From NCBI GenBank assembly GCA_002722095.1, contig PBKG01000024.1, positions 248,001 through 312,000 of the forward strand: 64,000 nucleotides of DNA, given 5' to 3'. Under the pieces are notes generated by a model that saw nothing but the letters and a program-made list of their open reading frames with translations, searched no databases and was not told where the DNA came from. Made by a program: the position numbers and the translations under genes. Shown here piece after piece: positions 1 to 9,366 of this stretch; the stretch's first letter is position 1; the number at the start of each line of letters is the position of its first letter. Source of the DNA: Rhodospirillaceae bacterium (GTDB taxonomy: Bacteria; Pseudomonadota; Alphaproteobacteria; UBA8366).

Positions 1-752
1 TGGTCTATCCCGAGCCATCGGAGTTCTCGCAAGTTCAATGTGATGTCGCCATCGGCTCGAATGTCACCCCGGCATTGAAAGCACTGACCGAAAAGGTCGG
101 TAAGCCGTCGAAGGATCGGCTCGCCTGGCGCGATAACGTGCATGCGGAAGATGTCGAGTTCGCGAAGCCCGGGGAAGTCGAAATCCAGGGCGACGTCGAC
201 ATGGCCCAGGTAATTTCCCATTTCATCGATACGGTTCCGAACGACTGCATTAACATTTCAGACGCCGGTACTTTCGGCCGTTGGATAGCGCGTTATTACC
301 GCTTCAACCAACCGGACATTGAGTCTTCACCGGTATCCGGTTCGATGGGATATGGCGTGCCAGGTGGAATAGGTGCACAGGTCGCCAAACCCGATGCAAC
401 GGTCTTTGTTTGGGTTGGTGACGGTGGATTCACGATGACTGGGCATGAATGTGCTGCCGTTATGCAGGCGGATCTACCGGTTAAGGTTATCATTTGCGAC
501 AACAGTGCCTGGGGTTCGATTCTGACCCATCAGCAGAAACGGTTCGGAGAAGACTTCAACTACGGCACCATGCTCGACAGTCCGGATTTCGCCAAACTCG
601 GCGAGGGTTACGGCATGGCAAGCTTCAAAGTCACCAAGACCGAAGAGTTTCCCGATGCGCTTGCGGGCGCCATAGAACATGACGGAGCGGCGATGATCCA
701 TTTGGTCCTCGATAGCCGCGACGTCTCGCCCTTTACCGGCAGCGCCCGGTAG
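1..752 (+). CDS. Thiamine-pyrophosphate-dependent enzyme, acetolactate-synthase-like, C-terminal part (5' end outside window)
   Basis: The reading frame is open from base 3, so the gene begins to the left of the window and only about 250 residues of the C-terminal TPP-binding domain are present. The TPP/Mg motif is visible as GDGG (F, T, M follow) and, about 26 residues later, DNSAWG. Ahead of it is SDAGTFGRW and a GSMGYGVPGGIGAQ stretch typical of the acetolactate synthase/benzoylformate decarboxylase superfamily. The missing N-terminal PYR and central domains prevent a substrate assignment. Family knowledge says such enzymes decarboxylate or ligate 2-oxo acids. The stop lies 11 bases before an EamA transporter gene on the same strand, so the two are probably co-transcribed. 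Confidence 0.88.
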   Translation, partial: VYPEPSEFSQVQCDVAIGSNVTPALKALTEKVGKPSKDRLAWRDNVHAEDVEFAKPGEVEIQGDVDMAQVISHFIDTVPNDCINISDAGTFGRWIARYYRFNQPDIESSPVSGSMGYGVPGGIGAQVAKPDATVFVWVGDGGFTMTGHECAAVMQADLPVKVIICDNSAWGSILTHQQKRFGEDFNYGTMLDSPDFAKLGEGYGMASFKVTKTEEFPDALAGAIEHDGAAMIHLVLDSRDVSPFTGSAR

Positions 753-763
753 ACTCGGCCCAG

Positions 764-1633
764 GTGTCCGAACCAGGAAACGATGCCTGGAAGGGCATCG
801 CTTTGATGATATTAGGCGCCGGACTGGTCATCAGTTGCGACGTGCTGTCCAAGCTGCTGACCGTGAATTATCCGGTCGAACAAGTGCTGGGGCTCCGCCA
901 ACTGATTGCCACCATTCCTTTGGTCTTGTTCGCTGTCTTCCATGCCGGCCTTGCAACATTGAAGGCCGTAAATCTGCCCGGCCAACTCATACGCGGCGTG
1001 TTGTTTTGCGCAGCCACTTGGCTCGTCATCCTCAGCGTCAAATATCTCCCGCTACCAACAGTCAATGCGATCGGATTTAGTGCGCCGGTTTTGGTCGCCG
1101 CCTTATCGATACCCGCCTTGAAGGAAAGTGTCGGCCTGCCCCGTTGGCTCGCCATACTAACTGGGTTCGCCGGTGTTTTACTGATCGTACGTCCGGGAGG
1201 TGCGTCCTTTGCGTGGGTCCTGTTGCTACCGGTCGGGCTCGCCATTTGTAACGGCGTGCGGGACGTCTTCACCCGGAGCTTGACCAAGACGGAATCCTCC
1301 GTCGGCATGTTGTTCTGGTCATCGCTGGTGGTCCTGGCCATTAGCCTTCCGACCGCGCCCTTTACCTGGACAGCGCTGGATGCGGAAGGGGCGAAATTAT
1401 TCGTTCTGTCGGGGCTGCTATATGCGGCGGCACATGTCGCCATGATCGAAGCCTTCCGATTCGGCCGCGCGGCCGCCATTTCGGGCTATCGATATTCGTC
1501 GCTAATTTGGTCGGTCATGTTCGCCTATTTGATTTGGGACCATGTACCGGATCTATTTGTATTCATCGGCATGGCGATGATTGCCGGCAGCAGTCTATTC
1601 ATGCTGCGTCAGGAGGTTCGCCATGGCGCCTGA
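764..1633 (+). CDS. EamA/DMT-family transporter (first of pair)
   Basis: A 289-residue very hydrophobic protein with about ten membrane segments arranged as two EamA repeats, the usual size of drug/metabolite transporter superfamily permeases. The start is a GTG 11 bases after the upstream TPP-enzyme stop. Features seen include the LRQLIATIPL segment in the first repeat, LIVRPGG at its end, and EAFRFGRAAAISGYRYSS in the second repeat, all typical of RhaT/YdcZ-like EamA carriers. The substrate cannot be read from sequence. Its 3' end overlaps the start of a second, clearly paralogous EamA gene by 11 bases, so the two may form a heteromeric pair or be a recent tandem duplication. Confidence 0.9.
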   Translation: MSEPGNDAWKGIALMILGAGLVISCDVLSKLLTVNYPVEQVLGLRQLIATIPLVLFAVFHAGLATLKAVNLPGQLIRGVLFCAATWLVILSVKYLPLPTVNAIGFSAPVLVAALSIPALKESVGLPRWLAILTGFAGVLLIVRPGGASFAWVLLLPVGLAICNGVRDVFTRSLTKTESSVGMLFWSSLVVLAISLPTAPFTWTALDAEGAKLFVLSGLLYAAAHVAMIEAFRFGRAAAISGYRYSSLIWSVMFAYLIWDHVPDLFVFIGMAMIAGSSLFMLRQEVRHGA

Positions 1634-2504
1634 ACGCGTGACGGACAACGTTCGCGGCATTTGGCTGATGATTGTCGGCTCGGCCGTATTGGTCACCAAC
1701 GACGCGGTAACCAAACATCTCACCGAAAGCTTTCCCATATGGCAGATCCTCACCCTGCGCCATATCGCGGCAATCGGCGTAATCCTGCTTTACGCCCACT
1801 ACGTCACCGGCTGGGATGCTTTGAAGGTCGGCCATTGGCCATCGCAGTTTATCCGTGGTTTCACTTTCATCGGGACCACATTTCTCGTCACCCTAAGCCT
1901 GTCGCTGCTGCCGCTGGCGACCTTTACCGCAATTGTCTTTTCGGGGCCTTTCTTCGTCGCTGCCCTTTCGGTACCGATGCTTGGCGAGAGTGTTGGTTGG
2001 CGGCGTTGGGCGGCGATCGGTGTGGGCTTTATCGGCGTCTTAATTATTGTCCGGCCGGGCAGTCAGTCCTTTGAGTTGGCATTGTTGGTTCCCGTCGCAA
2101 CCGCAGTATTCGCCGCGCTTCGGGATATCGTAACGCGTAAAATTTCGGTTACCGAAACGTCCCTTGGCATTTTGTTCTGGTCGACGATGATTGTGATCGG
2201 CGCCAGCCTTCTCGCCCTACCCTGGGGCTGGAACGCCTTCGGCTGGGTGGATACCGGATGGTTCATACTTTGCGGTATTCTCAACGCGGGGGCGCACTTC
2301 CTGATAATCGAAGCACTGCGCTACGGCGCCGCGGCAACGGTCTCGCCATTCCGCTATTCCGCCCTGCTCTGGTCGATACTGTTCGGCTTCCTGTTCTGGG
2401 GACATCTACCGAGCGTTTGGGTTTACGCCGGTAGCGGGCTTATCGTCGCCAGTGGCGTCTATATGATACGGCGCGAGTCCCGTCTCAAAGCCGAAAAGAA
2501 CTAG
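1623..2504 (+). CDS. EamA/DMT-family transporter (second of pair)
   Basis: A 293-residue EamA permease paralogous to the preceding gene: LTLRHIAAIGVILL matches LRQLIATIPLVL, and LIIVRPGSQSFE matches LLIVRPGGASFA. I place the start at the ATG at 1623 because a strong AGGAGG ribosome site sits at 1611-1616 inside the upstream gene. An in-frame codon at 1581 would only add residues unlike the family. Ten transmembrane segments are expected in the inner membrane. The overlap with the upstream gene indicates translational coupling. It ends convergently, overlapping the stop of the class V aminotransferase gene on the other strand by four bases. Confidence 0.9.
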   Translation: MAPERVTDNVRGIWLMIVGSAVLVTNDAVTKHLTESFPIWQILTLRHIAAIGVILLYAHYVTGWDALKVGHWPSQFIRGFTFIGTTFLVTLSLSLLPLATFTAIVFSGPFFVAALSVPMLGESVGWRRWAAIGVGFIGVLIIVRPGSQSFELALLVPVATAVFAALRDIVTRKISVTETSLGILFWSTMIVIGASLLALPWGWNAFGWVDTGWFILCGILNAGAHFLIIEALRYGAAATVSPFRYSALLWSILFGFLFWGHLPSVWVYAGSGLIVASGVYMIRRESRLKAEKN

Positions 2505-3706
2505 GCCGCCTGGGCCTGTTCCTTCCATTCCCGCGTGAGATCGAGCACCCGGTCCACATCTTCATCGTTATTGTAGAAATGGATTCCGAAGCGCAATACA
2601 CCACGCCGTATCGATAGCCTGACATCGTTAGCCCACAGCAAATCGTATAGGCCTTTCAGCTCTCCATCACCGACACCGTCGTGATTGTCGAGATCCATAT
2701 CGCCAACGGTGACGATATGGGTGCGAAGCGGGTCATCGAGATCTCCGCAAACCGGCAGACCGAGTTGGTGCATGCCGCTCGCCAAACGTCGGGCAAGGCG
2801 GCAATTGCGCTCTTCGATCGCATCGGACCCGAGTTCAAGCATCCGATCCAATGCCGGTTCCGTCGCTGCGGCGGCGGGGAAGTTGTAGTTACCGACTTCG
2901 AACCGGCGTGCGCCCGGCATGAAATCGAAGGCCTGATCGCCGGTCGCCGCTTCGTGTGTATCCTCGCCAAGATTGACGCCAAACCGCGCAAGACGTTCCG
3001 GCCGCAGCGCATTCGCCGCTTCCATTCGGCAATAGAGGAAACCCATGCCATACAGACCTTGCAGGCCTTTTTGGGTCGACACTGCAAGCGCATCGACCAT
3101 TAATTCCTCGACGTCCGTTTTCAGCGAGCCGCAAGATTGAACCGCATCCACCAACAGGAACACGCCTTTTTCACGACAAGCGCGGCCTAATTTCGATACA
3201 TCTGTCCGCAGTCCGGGGGAAAATGTAACGGTAGAGCAGGTCACGACCTTCGTGCGGTCATTAATGGCCGCGATCATGGCATCGACATCGATCCCGCCGT
3301 CCTTACTCGGCACGTCGATAATCTTAGCCCCTACTCGGTCGCGGATGTTGTACCAAGGATAGATATTGTTCGGATGCTCGAGATCGGAAGTGAGAACGAT
3401 ATTATCCCCGGCCTCGAAAGGGATTGAACCCGAGATGGAATTGAGGCCATCGGACACATTCTTGGTGAAAGCGATCTCGTCTGGTGCTGCGTTAATAAGC
3501 TTGGCGAATTTCTCGCGCACACGCTCAATCAACGCCATCATCGCCGGCTTATCGCCGCCGTCATACATGCGCGAATCTATGAGCTTATCGAGCGCTTCCC
3601 GGCTTTCGACGGAAACCAGGGATCGCGCGCCTCCATCGAAATAGGTAAGCTTGTCCGTTGCCGGATAGTGTTTGCGAATTTCGTCAAATTTTGCGTCGCT
3701 GGCCAT
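2501..3706 (-). CDS. Class V aminotransferase (cysteine desulfurase/isopenicillin epimerase-like PLP enzyme)
   Basis: 401 residues with a fold-type I PLP signature: LLVDAVQ (D187) for the pyridine nitrogen and STQKGLQG with K213 as the likely Schiff-base lysine. TKNVSDGLNS in the N-terminal third would bind the phosphate. It ends with GIHFYNNDEDVDRVL, typical of the class V family. It resembles isopenicillin-N epimerase and SufS/CsdA-like enzymes, but the active-site Cys loop of cysteine desulfurases is not evident, so desulfurase activity is not claimed. A paralogue with the lysine at the same position lies at 13801-14940. It is divergent from the TPR-dioxygenase genes, with 129 bases between them. 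Confidence 0.85.
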   Translation of the reverse strand: MASDAKFDEIRKHYPATDKLTYFDGGARSLVSVESREALDKLIDSRMYDGGDKPAMMALIERVREKFAKLINAAPDEIAFTKNVSDGLNSISGSIPFEAGDNIVLTSDLEHPNNIYPWYNIRDRVGAKIIDVPSKDGGIDVDAMIAAINDRTKVVTCSTVTFSPGLRTDVSKLGRACREKGVFLLVDAVQSCGSLKTDVEELMVDALAVSTQKGLQGLYGMGFLYCRMEAANALRPERLARFGVNLGEDTHEAATGDQAFDFMPGARRFEVGNYNFPAAAATEPALDRMLELGSDAIEERNCRLARRLASGMHQLGLPVCGDLDDPLRTHIVTVGDMDLDNHDGVGDGELKGLYDLLWANDVRLSIRRGVLRFGIHFYNNDEDVDRVLDLTREWKEQAQAA

Positions 3707-3835
3707 TTCCCTGTCCCGATCTCTGTGAAACTTTCATCAGACTATCAGAACCGGACGCGAAACGGGAGAGGCGATGCCGTGACCCGCGCTACGCTGATGT
3801 GATACATCTTTCGCCGTTCCAAACGGTCGATACAC

Positions 3836-5362
3836 ATGAACGACGATATCATTTCCAATTTGCAGGCGGGCTTCAGCGCTCATCAAGCAGGCGACCTTGA
3901 TCGCGCTGCTGGTCTTTACCGCAATGTACTGGCGCATGTACCCGACAATCCGGATGCGTTGCACCTTTTGGGGGTCGTTATTCTGCAACAGGGCGATCCA
4001 GCCGGCGCCATCGAATCAATCGAGAGGTCCCTTGCCGCCGATTCGGAGAACCCGCAAGCACTCGATCACCTTGCAACTGCGCTGCAGGAACTGGGACGCT
4101 TCGAAGAAGCCGCTACCGCATTGGAAAAGGCACTGGAGATGGTGCCGGAATTTGCCGAGGCCTGGTTCAACCTCGGCAATGCTCGCGAAAGCTTCGGCGA
4201 ATTTTCCGGTGCCATAGAGGCCTATCAAAAGGCAATCTCGCTCGAACCCGAATTTGTCGAAGCGCACGCCAATTTAGGGAGCGCCTATGTGGAAGACCGC
4301 CGGTTTGAGGATGCTCTTTTGGCGCTTGAGCAGGCTCTCACGCTCGAGCCCGGCCTCGCACCGGCCTGGCTTAGCAAGGGCAATGCATTACGAAACCTAG
4401 GCCGAACGGAAGAGGCGATTGCGGCCTATGGCGAGGTGCTATCGCGGGATTCGGAAAATAGCATGCTGCATTGTCTCATTGCCGACTGCCATCACGATCT
4501 GGGCCAGGATGCGGATGCACTTTCTCACTTCGAGAGCGCACATTCCCTGGACCCATCCGACGAGAATGCGCTCATCGGCATCGCCTTTTGCCAAATTCGC
4601 GACAACGATCTCGCTAACGCCGAAACAACACTGGAAAAGGCAATTGCTGCCGCGCCCGGCAACCGCCGTGCCCTCGCTTATAAGTCAGTGCTGCTCAATC
4701 TTGCGGGGCGTAGCGGAGAAGTCGCCGCGTTTGCCGATTACGAATTGGATGTCGCGGTGCTGGATTTGCCGGCGCCTGAGGGTATGGATAGCTTAGCCTC
4801 CTTCAACCGCGTACTGGCCGACGCATTGAAAGCGGATTCAACCCTGATGATCGATCCGGGCAATAAGACCACGCGCGGCGGATTGCAGAGCGGCGAGCTG
4901 ACCGCAACGACGGACCCAACGATCCTTTCCTTCCATCAAGGCCTAACCGCGTTGCTCGATCAGTTTTTGCCAGCACTCGAACCACGCCCCGGCCATCCCC
5001 AGTTCGATACGATCCCGAGTGATTATCGGATCGAAAGCTGGTCCACTATCCTAAATGCGGAGGGACACCAGCTTTCTCACATTCACCCGACTGCCTGGCT
5101 GAGCGGCGTTTACTACGTGCAACTGCCGCCGGAAGTTTCGGAGAACGATCCCGACCACAAAGGTTGGATCGAATTTGGAGGGTCTGGCTACGATCTGCCG
5201 GAACATGACGGCCCAGTACGTTTGGTGCCACCGGCCGAAGGCCGACTGGTTCTCTTCCCGTCCTACTTTCTCCACCGTACCGTTCCTTTCCAATCGGCGA
5301 CGCAGCGCATCAGTATCGCGTTTGATCTGATACCGATCGATCCTGCGAACGAAACAGACTGA
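3836..5362 (+). CDS. TPR-repeat protein with C-terminal 2OG-Fe(II) oxygenase domain (first paralogue)
   Basis: 508 residues. Roughly 1-290 are about eight TPR units with the canonical G-x(3)-A-x(3)-Y/F spacing. Residues about 330-500 form a TIGR02466-like 2OG-Fe(II) oxygenase domain. Candidate iron ligands are H415 and H417 in the HIHP motif and H480 in FLHRTVPF, with R491 in QRISIAFD placed to bind 2-oxoglutarate. TPR-oxygenase fusions of this kind resemble protein hydroxylases, but the target is unknown. No signal peptide is seen, so it is probably cytoplasmic. The stop overlaps the start of an equal-length paralogue (TGATG junction), indicating co-translation. No good Shine-Dalgarno precedes this ATG. 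Confidence 0.85.
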   Translation: MNDDIISNLQAGFSAHQAGDLDRAAGLYRNVLAHVPDNPDALHLLGVVILQQGDPAGAIESIERSLAADSENPQALDHLATALQELGRFEEAATALEKALEMVPEFAEAWFNLGNARESFGEFSGAIEAYQKAISLEPEFVEAHANLGSAYVEDRRFEDALLALEQALTLEPGLAPAWLSKGNALRNLGRTEEAIAAYGEVLSRDSENSMLHCLIADCHHDLGQDADALSHFESAHSLDPSDENALIGIAFCQIRDNDLANAETTLEKAIAAAPGNRRALAYKSVLLNLAGRSGEVAAFADYELDVAVLDLPAPEGMDSLASFNRVLADALKADSTLMIDPGNKTTRGGLQSGELTATTDPTILSFHQGLTALLDQFLPALEPRPGHPQFDTIPSDYRIESWSTILNAEGHQLSHIHPTAWLSGVYYVQLPPEVSENDPDHKGWIEFGGSGYDLPEHDGPVRLVPPAEGRLVLFPSYFLHRTVPFQSATQRISIAFDLIPIDPANETD

Positions 5363-6870
5363 TGGAGGAAAGACTCCGTTCCATCCTTGAGGCAGGCTTC
5401 GGCGCTCATCAGGCCGGTGAACTCGAGATTGCCGAAGGTAACTATCGACACGTGCTCGAAGCCGATCCCACGAACCCGGATGCGCTGCATTTGTTGGGGG
5501 TCGCCCTGATGCAGAAGGGCGAGACCGATCCGGCCATAGACTCGATTCGCCAGTCATTGGAACACGAACCCGACAATCCAAGTGCGCTCGATCATCTTGG
5601 CGTATTGCTCGCGGATCGGGGCGATCTCGAAGAGGCGCTTGAAGCTTTCGAACGGGCGGTTGTGCTGGCACCGGACTACGGTGCCTGTTGGCGGAATCTC
5701 GGCCATACAAAAGAACTCGCACGCGATTGGACGGGCGCGCTCGCCGCCTACGAGCGTGCCATCGCACTCGAACCCGATTACGCGGCCGCCCACGCCAGCA
5801 AGGGCGCGGCGTTGATCGAGACCGGCGCATTCGAAAAAGCATTGAGCGCTTTCAACCAAGCACTCGCGCTCAACCCGGAACAACAGGGTGTCGCTATCAA
5901 ACAGGCGGAGGCGTTGAGGGGACTTAAACGTACAGGCGAAGCCATAGCCGCCTACAGGGATGCCCTTTCAGCCCCGGGACAAGAAGCTGTTCTTGCCCGA
6001 ATGATTGGATTTTGCCACATGGAAGCCGGCGACGACACGGAGGCTATAAAGCATTTCTGCGCGGCATTGGATGCGCAACCGGATAGTATAGATGCCTCAT
6101 TGGGAGCCGCTGCCTGTTTCATGCGCGAGGGCGATCTATCGACTGCGGCGGAAAAGCTCGACAACCTGCTCAACGAAAGGCCTGGCCATCGCCAGGCTCT
6201 TGCCTATCGGACGATTCTTCACCATCTCGGCAGAGAGACCGAATCTGCGCAGGCGATTACCGACCTCGACCGCGATGTCGTCATCCACCCCCTGCCGACA
6301 CCGGACACCTTCACCGACACCGAAGAATTTAATAAAGACCTCGCTCAAGCGTTGTCGACCAATCCAACACTACGATACGATCCCCATGTAAAATCGACCC
6401 GCGGGGGCCAACAAAGCGGTGAGCTTGCGTTGCTCGATCACCCGGCCGTCGACGGTTTCTTTGCATCGCTCAACACATTGCTCAAATCGCATCTAACCTC
6501 GTTATCGCCAAGGCCGGAGCATCCGCATTTCGCCACCGTTCCGGAAAGTTTCCGCCTCGATTGCTGGTCTACTCTGCTCGATGCGGAAGGCCATCAATTG
6601 GCCCACACCCATCCCGGCGCCTGGCTGAGCGGTGTCTATTACGTCCAACTTCCGCCGGAAGTGCGACCGGACGATGACAGTCATGCCGGTTGGATCGAAT
6701 TCGGCGGATCGGGATATGGGTTGCCGGAACATGATGGACCGGTGCGTCTGGTTCCGCCGGAAGTCGGCCATGTGGTATTGTTCCCATCCTATTTTCTTCA
6801 CCGGACGGTTCCGTTCCAATCGGCGACGCAACGGATCAGCATCGCCTTTGACCTGACACCGGCCGACTAA
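5362..6870 (+). CDS. TPR-repeat protein with C-terminal 2OG-Fe(II) oxygenase domain (second paralogue)
   Basis: 502 residues and co-linear with the preceding gene, with the same TPR array followed by the same oxygenase domain. The motif HTHP puts histidines at 415 and 417 and the distal FLHRTVPF histidine at 480, exactly the positions of the first copy, with R491 following. The shared N-terminal AGFGAHQAGELEIAEGNYR motif shows a tandem duplication that has since diverged in the TPR units. Both copies keep all predicted iron ligands, so both may be catalytic and may differ in the partner bound by the TPR surface. It starts within the upstream stop codon. A carboxyltransferase gene follows after 39 bases. 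Confidence 0.85.
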   Translation: MEERLRSILEAGFGAHQAGELEIAEGNYRHVLEADPTNPDALHLLGVALMQKGETDPAIDSIRQSLEHEPDNPSALDHLGVLLADRGDLEEALEAFERAVVLAPDYGACWRNLGHTKELARDWTGALAAYERAIALEPDYAAAHASKGAALIETGAFEKALSAFNQALALNPEQQGVAIKQAEALRGLKRTGEAIAAYRDALSAPGQEAVLARMIGFCHMEAGDDTEAIKHFCAALDAQPDSIDASLGAAACFMREGDLSTAAEKLDNLLNERPGHRQALAYRTILHHLGRETESAQAITDLDRDVVIHPLPTPDTFTDTEEFNKDLAQALSTNPTLRYDPHVKSTRGGQQSGELALLDHPAVDGFFASLNTLLKSHLTSLSPRPEHPHFATVPESFRLDCWSTLLDAEGHQLAHTHPGAWLSGVYYVQLPPEVRPDDDSHAGWIEFGGSGYGLPEHDGPVRLVPPEVGHVVLFPSYFLHRTVPFQSATQRISIAFDLTPAD

Positions 6871-6909
6871 GTGGGCGAGAAAAAAGAGATCGAATAAAAA
6901 GGGGACACC

Positions 6910-8445
6910 ATGGCCTTCGAAGACAAAGTGAAGGAACTCGCGGAACGGCGCAAACAAGCCGAGGCCATGGGTGGCCCCGAAAAGTTGAAACGGCGAAAAA
7001 ATGCCGGCGTCCTCAATGCAACGGAACGGGTCGACTATCTTTTCGACAAAAACACCTTCCGCGAAGCCGGCCTTTTCGGTACGTCCTACTTGCCCGATAT
7101 GAAAGACCAAACCCCGCGCGATGGAAAGCTTTGCGGGTTTGGCCAGGTCGATGGTCGTAAAGTGGGAGTCGTCGCTTACGACTTCACCGTCAAAGGATCG
7201 TCGTCTAGCTATACCAACAATAAGAAGATGTCTCACATCAAGGATACCGGTGCGAAGCGCGGTATTCCGGTGGTTTTTATCGGCGAATCCACCGGTGTGC
7301 GCATGCCCGATATAATGGGCGAAGGGATGGGATTCACCGCCGAGGGCACGCGGTTTCTTAGGCGACGGAAAGCACCCTGGGTGTCGGCACAGCTGGGTAT
7401 GTGCTTCGGCTCCAGCGCCTGGCATGCGGTCTGTTCCGACTTCAACGTAATGCGCAAAGGCTCGGTAATGGCCGTCGCCAGCCCGCGCATGGTCTCGAAA
7501 GCGGTCGGCCATGAGGTCACCGGAGAAGCACTGGGCGGTTGGCGCATTCATGCGAACCAAACCGGGTTCGCCGACGCGGTCGCCGATACGGACGAAGAAG
7601 CGATCGATATCGTCAAAACTTTCCTGAGCTATCTACCCAGCCATCAAAACGAAACACCGCCCGAAAGGCCGGTACCAAAAGGTTCGGGCGAGGCATGTAA
7701 GAACCTCCTCGACATGATGCCCGAGTCATTAGCTCAGACCTATGACGTGCGCGAGATCATCAAGGCGGTTGCGGACAATGACAGTTTTTTCGAGATCAAG
7801 GCGCGCTTCGGCAGTTCCATAACAACCGCGCTCGCCCGCATCGACGGCAAATCGGTCGGTTTCATCGCCAACAATCCGCAATTCAAAGGCGGCTGCATGG
7901 ATGCCCAATCCTGCGAAAAAGTCACCAGCTTCGTTGTCCTTTGCGACTCCTACAACATTCCGCTGGTCTTCCTGCAGGACCAGCCGGGATTCCTGATCGG
8001 CCCCGACATCGAGAAGACCGGAATCATCGGCAAGGTGATCAATTGGATGAACGCGATGCTGCAGGCGACGGTCCCGAAAATTTGCATCATCCTGCGCAAG
8101 AGCTATGGCCGCGGATTCATCAACATGGGTGCCGGTGGCACTACGGACGAAGTCTCTGCCTGGTTTACTGCCGAGGTCAGCTTCATGGACCCGCGCTCGG
8201 CGGTCTCGGTCGTCTATGGGGAAGATATCGAAAAAGAGGACCCCGAGAAGTACCAGGAACATCTCGCTGAGATGGCCCGGGATTCGTCGGCCTACGGATT
8301 GGCATCGGTCTACGGTGCCAAGGAAGTGCTCGATCCCCGTGAAACACGGGAGTACCTAATCGACGCTCTCGATACCCATCGCAACAATCTCACCGGTGGC
8401 ATCGGCGAACATCTGCTCGAAGCCTGGCCGACCAGCTACGTGTAG
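6910..8445 (+). CDS. Acyl-CoA carboxylase carboxyltransferase (beta-type) subunit
   Basis: 511 residues, the usual length of the crotonase-fold carboxyltransferase subunits of propionyl-, methylcrotonyl- or geranyl-CoA carboxylases. Two halves are visible. The first holds GESTGVRMPDIMGEGMGF and a glycine-rich oxyanion segment. The second holds FLQDQPGFLIGPDIEKTGII and SYGRGFINMGAGG. The enzyme would move a carboxyl group between biotin and an acyl-CoA. No biotin carboxylase or biotin carrier gene is in the window, so the partner subunit lies elsewhere or the enzyme is a decarboxylase-type variant. A GGGG-containing ribosome site precedes the ATG. It converges with the CoA-ligase operon, 18 bases apart. 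Confidence 0.85.
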   Translation: MAFEDKVKELAERRKQAEAMGGPEKLKRRKNAGVLNATERVDYLFDKNTFREAGLFGTSYLPDMKDQTPRDGKLCGFGQVDGRKVGVVAYDFTVKGSSSSYTNNKKMSHIKDTGAKRGIPVVFIGESTGVRMPDIMGEGMGFTAEGTRFLRRRKAPWVSAQLGMCFGSSAWHAVCSDFNVMRKGSVMAVASPRMVSKAVGHEVTGEALGGWRIHANQTGFADAVADTDEEAIDIVKTFLSYLPSHQNETPPERPVPKGSGEACKNLLDMMPESLAQTYDVREIIKAVADNDSFFEIKARFGSSITTALARIDGKSVGFIANNPQFKGGCMDAQSCEKVTSFVVLCDSYNIPLVFLQDQPGFLIGPDIEKTGIIGKVINWMNAMLQATVPKICIILRKSYGRGFINMGAGGTTDEVSAWFTAEVSFMDPRSAVSVVYGEDIEKEDPEKYQEHLAEMARDSSAYGLASVYGAKEVLDPRETREYLIDALDTHRNNLTGGIGEHLLEAWPTSYV

Positions 8446-8463
8446 GTGAATTTAACGCCGCAA

Positions 8464-9366
8464 TCAGAGTGCTTGCGCAACGATATCTCGCGTCACGTCG
8501 AGCAATTCATCGAAGCTCGAAACGACATGGGCCCCTGCCTCCCGAAGCATTTCCTTCTTCTTGAAGGGATCACCTTCGCCGCGAGCGATCAATGTGCCCG
8601 TATGGCCGAAGCTCATGCCCTTGGGCAAGGCTGCCAAACCATCGCCAACGACCATGGCAATCAACGGTTTGGCAAAACGCTTTTGAGCCAGCATTTCCGC
8701 CACCGCCTCTTCGTGACCGGTTCCCGCTTCGCCAAAGATAAAGACACAACCGGTTTCCGGATCCGCCTGGAATTTCTCCAAAAGCGGCGTAAAGCCGGTC
8801 CCAATCAAAAGATCGCCGCCGATTGAGACGTAAGTACTCTGGCCGATATCATGTCGGGTCAGGAAATGCGCTACCTCGGCTCCCATGCCGCCGGACCGCG
8901 ACAAAATACCGACCGGGCCGGGCTTAAACATCAACGACGGGTCCGGCCCGCCGGTCGCACCCAGCTTCGCCTTACCTGCCGATAGCATGCCCTGACTGTT
9001 GGGCCCGATTACCATCACGCCGGCTTCGTCGGCAGCAGCGAGAATATGCGCACTGTCGTGATAGGGCACGCCCTCGGCCAAAATATGTATATGGGGAATG
9101 CGGGCCTCGACCGCCTCCAACGCCGCCGCGCGGACAAACCTAGATGGCACGAACAACACGGTGACATCGATTTCGTGTTCTGACCGGGCCTCACTGATGG
9201 TGCTGTATACCGGAATGTCGCCAACGTTCTGCCCGCCCCGCCCCGGGGCAACACCGCAAACGATGTTGGTGCCATAATCCCGCATCGTATCTGCGTGATG
9301 GCGGCCACGGTCGCCGGTCAGCCCTTGCACCATGACCCGGCTTTTGCCGTCGAGCAGGATACTCAT
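8464..9366 (-). CDS. Succinyl-CoA-synthetase alpha-like CoA ligase subunit
   Basis: 300 residues when started at the ATG (9366) that overlaps the upstream beta-subunit stop as ATGA; a longer in-frame extension lies inside the beta gene and is unlikely. The protein shows the CoA-binding N-terminus (VQGLTGDRGRHH), GPNSQGML, and the phosphohistidine motif as MSFGHTGTLI with H255. These are hallmarks of SucD/malate-CoA ligase MtkB-type subunits. It is divergent from housekeeping SucD (TGDRGRHH in place of the usual TGxxGxFH), so a substrate other than succinate is likely. It is the last gene of a four-gene minus-strand operon with the beta subunit and two MaoC-like proteins. Confidence 0.85.
   Translation of the reverse strand: MSILLDGKSRVMVQGLTGDRGRHHADTMRDYGTNIVCGVAPGRGGQNVGDIPVYSTISEARSEHEIDVTVLFVPSRFVRAAALEAVEARIPHIHILAEGVPYHDSAHILAAADEAGVMVIGPNSQGMLSAGKAKLGATGGPDPSLMFKPGPVGILSRSGGMGAEVAHFLTRHDIGQSTYVSIGGDLLIGTGFTPLLEKFQADPETGCVFIFGEAGTGHEEAVAEMLAQKRFAKPLIAMVVGDGLAALPKGMSFGHTGTLIARGEGDPFKKKEMLREAGAHVVSSFDELLDVTRDIVAQAL

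Noticed and set aside
5051..5842. Arg-rich 263-codon minus-strand frame opposite the TPR-oxygenase genes
   Set aside because: Low-complexity, Arg/Pro-rich composition typical of antisense frames; it spans the junction of two well-supported genes.
6502..7560. Long open frame (352 codons) on the minus strand opposite the second TPR-oxygenase and the carboxyltransferase
   Set aside because: It lies opposite two genes with recognisable domains, shows no family similarity and has no ribosome site; it is an antisense shadow of GC-rich codon structure.
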